This document shows, in pieces, positions 63,538 through 64,000 of a DNA stretch of 64,000 nt. Every line of letters begins with the position of its first letter. Position 1 is the stretch's first letter. The notes beneath the pieces were generated by a model. The model searched no databases. It was not told where the DNA came from and saw only the letters and a list, made by a program, of their open reading frames with translations. The DNA is from Heracleum sosnowskyi (Eukaryota > Streptophyta > Magnoliopsida > Apiales > Apiaceae). The position numbers and the translations under genes are program-made. The stretch covers positions 45,053,190 through 45,117,189 of the forward strand of contig CM061244.1 of NCBI GenBank assembly GCA_030848705.1. The letters run 5' to 3'.

Positions 63538-64000
63538 TAGAAGAACTTACAGGGTCTTAGGCAGTGCATCTGGCACTATAACAGGTACTAAACAAGCAGT
63601 GGACTCCTTGAAGAAGGAAGCAATGGAAGAACTAGTCGACTTACGAACAGATGTCAAAGATCTTAAGGATGGACTCATGAATGAAGTAAATGCTCTACAA
63701 CAAGGACAAGAAGCTTTGAAAGAAGACGTTCTGGTTATCCGGGATGGTCAAGCTAGGGTAAAAGATGCAATGAACACCCTGTCAAAAGTGGAGTCTAAGC
63801 TTAACTAAAGATTGGATAGAATTGAAAAGACTACCAAATCGAGACTGGATGACATTGACCTGAAGCTAGCTTCTATACATGCGATGAATAGAGAAATTTC
63901 TGACTTCATGGAGAATCAAAGTGACAGAGTGCAGTCTATGTGGAATATGTTGAGGAACCAACAACCCGGACCATCAAATCAACAACCTGATCCTACTACG
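63538..64000 (+). pseudogene. E5 env-like ORF, continuation after E2
   Basis: The coiled-coil part of the env-like ORF resumes at the TSD and runs to the window edge (MDSLKKEAMEELVDLRTD). It has an in-frame TAA at 63806-63808 after VESKLN. Collinear with E3 41410-40990. Truncated by the window. Confidence 0.85.

Overview
This is plant nuclear DNA from an AT-rich, transposon-dense eudicot genome. The evidence is a five-exon RBX1 gene whose protein matches the plant/animal RING-box family almost residue for residue, a single-exon apoplastic subtilase of the plant SBT1 type, a nuclear-type tRNA-Ser, and a background of LTR retrotransposons, hAT-type MITEs and Helitron termini. I cannot name the species from the sequence.

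Layout. Positions 1-5672 are the 5' end of a minus-strand Ty3/gypsy element: gag N-terminus, an acidic extra ORF, a primer-binding site and a roughly 4 kb LTR. RBX1 lies at 6704-10502 (+). Positions 11251-14486 hold a 579 bp tandem duplication, a 477 bp hAT MITE with a perfect 8 bp target-site duplication nested in the terminal repeat of another element, and a SINE-like remnant. Positions 14492-26430 are a complete 11.9 kb Ty1/copia element of SIRE/Maximus type (here E1) with TATCT target-site duplications and nearly identical LTRs. Then come a Helitron 3' end, tRNA-Ser(GCU) at 28777-28858 (-), the subtilase at 29432-31726 (-) and a nested pair of Helitrons at 32863-35663.

The right half, 37.8-64 kb, is a nest of related copia elements. 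A decayed plus-strand gag (E6) is cut by the 3' part of a minus-strand element (E3, 38435-45079). E3 is cut by the 3' LTR of another minus-strand element (E4, from 45080). A plus-strand env-like pseudogene (E5) follows and is split at 50368/63538 by a complete 13.2 kb SIRE-type element (E2, 50369-63537) with TAGAA target-site duplications.

The two complete elements share one plan: LTR, tRNA-Met-type PBS, gag with several zinc knuckles, pol (PR-IN-RT-RH), a 0.5-1.4 kb spacer, a long env-like ORF, a polypurine tract and the 3' LTR. E1 pol and both env-like ORFs are open. E2 pol and both gags carry breaks.

The most striking unexplained signal is that each family carries its own private motif of about 9-10 bp, scattered in both orientations through LTRs, the pol-env spacer and coding linkers: AAACTCTGA in E1, TCAACGAAA in E2, AAACTATCGAA in E3/E4. 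Locally these form perfect hairpins or palindromes. In coding DNA the motif is read in more than one phase, so it looks like a nucleotide-level element rather than a peptide repeat.
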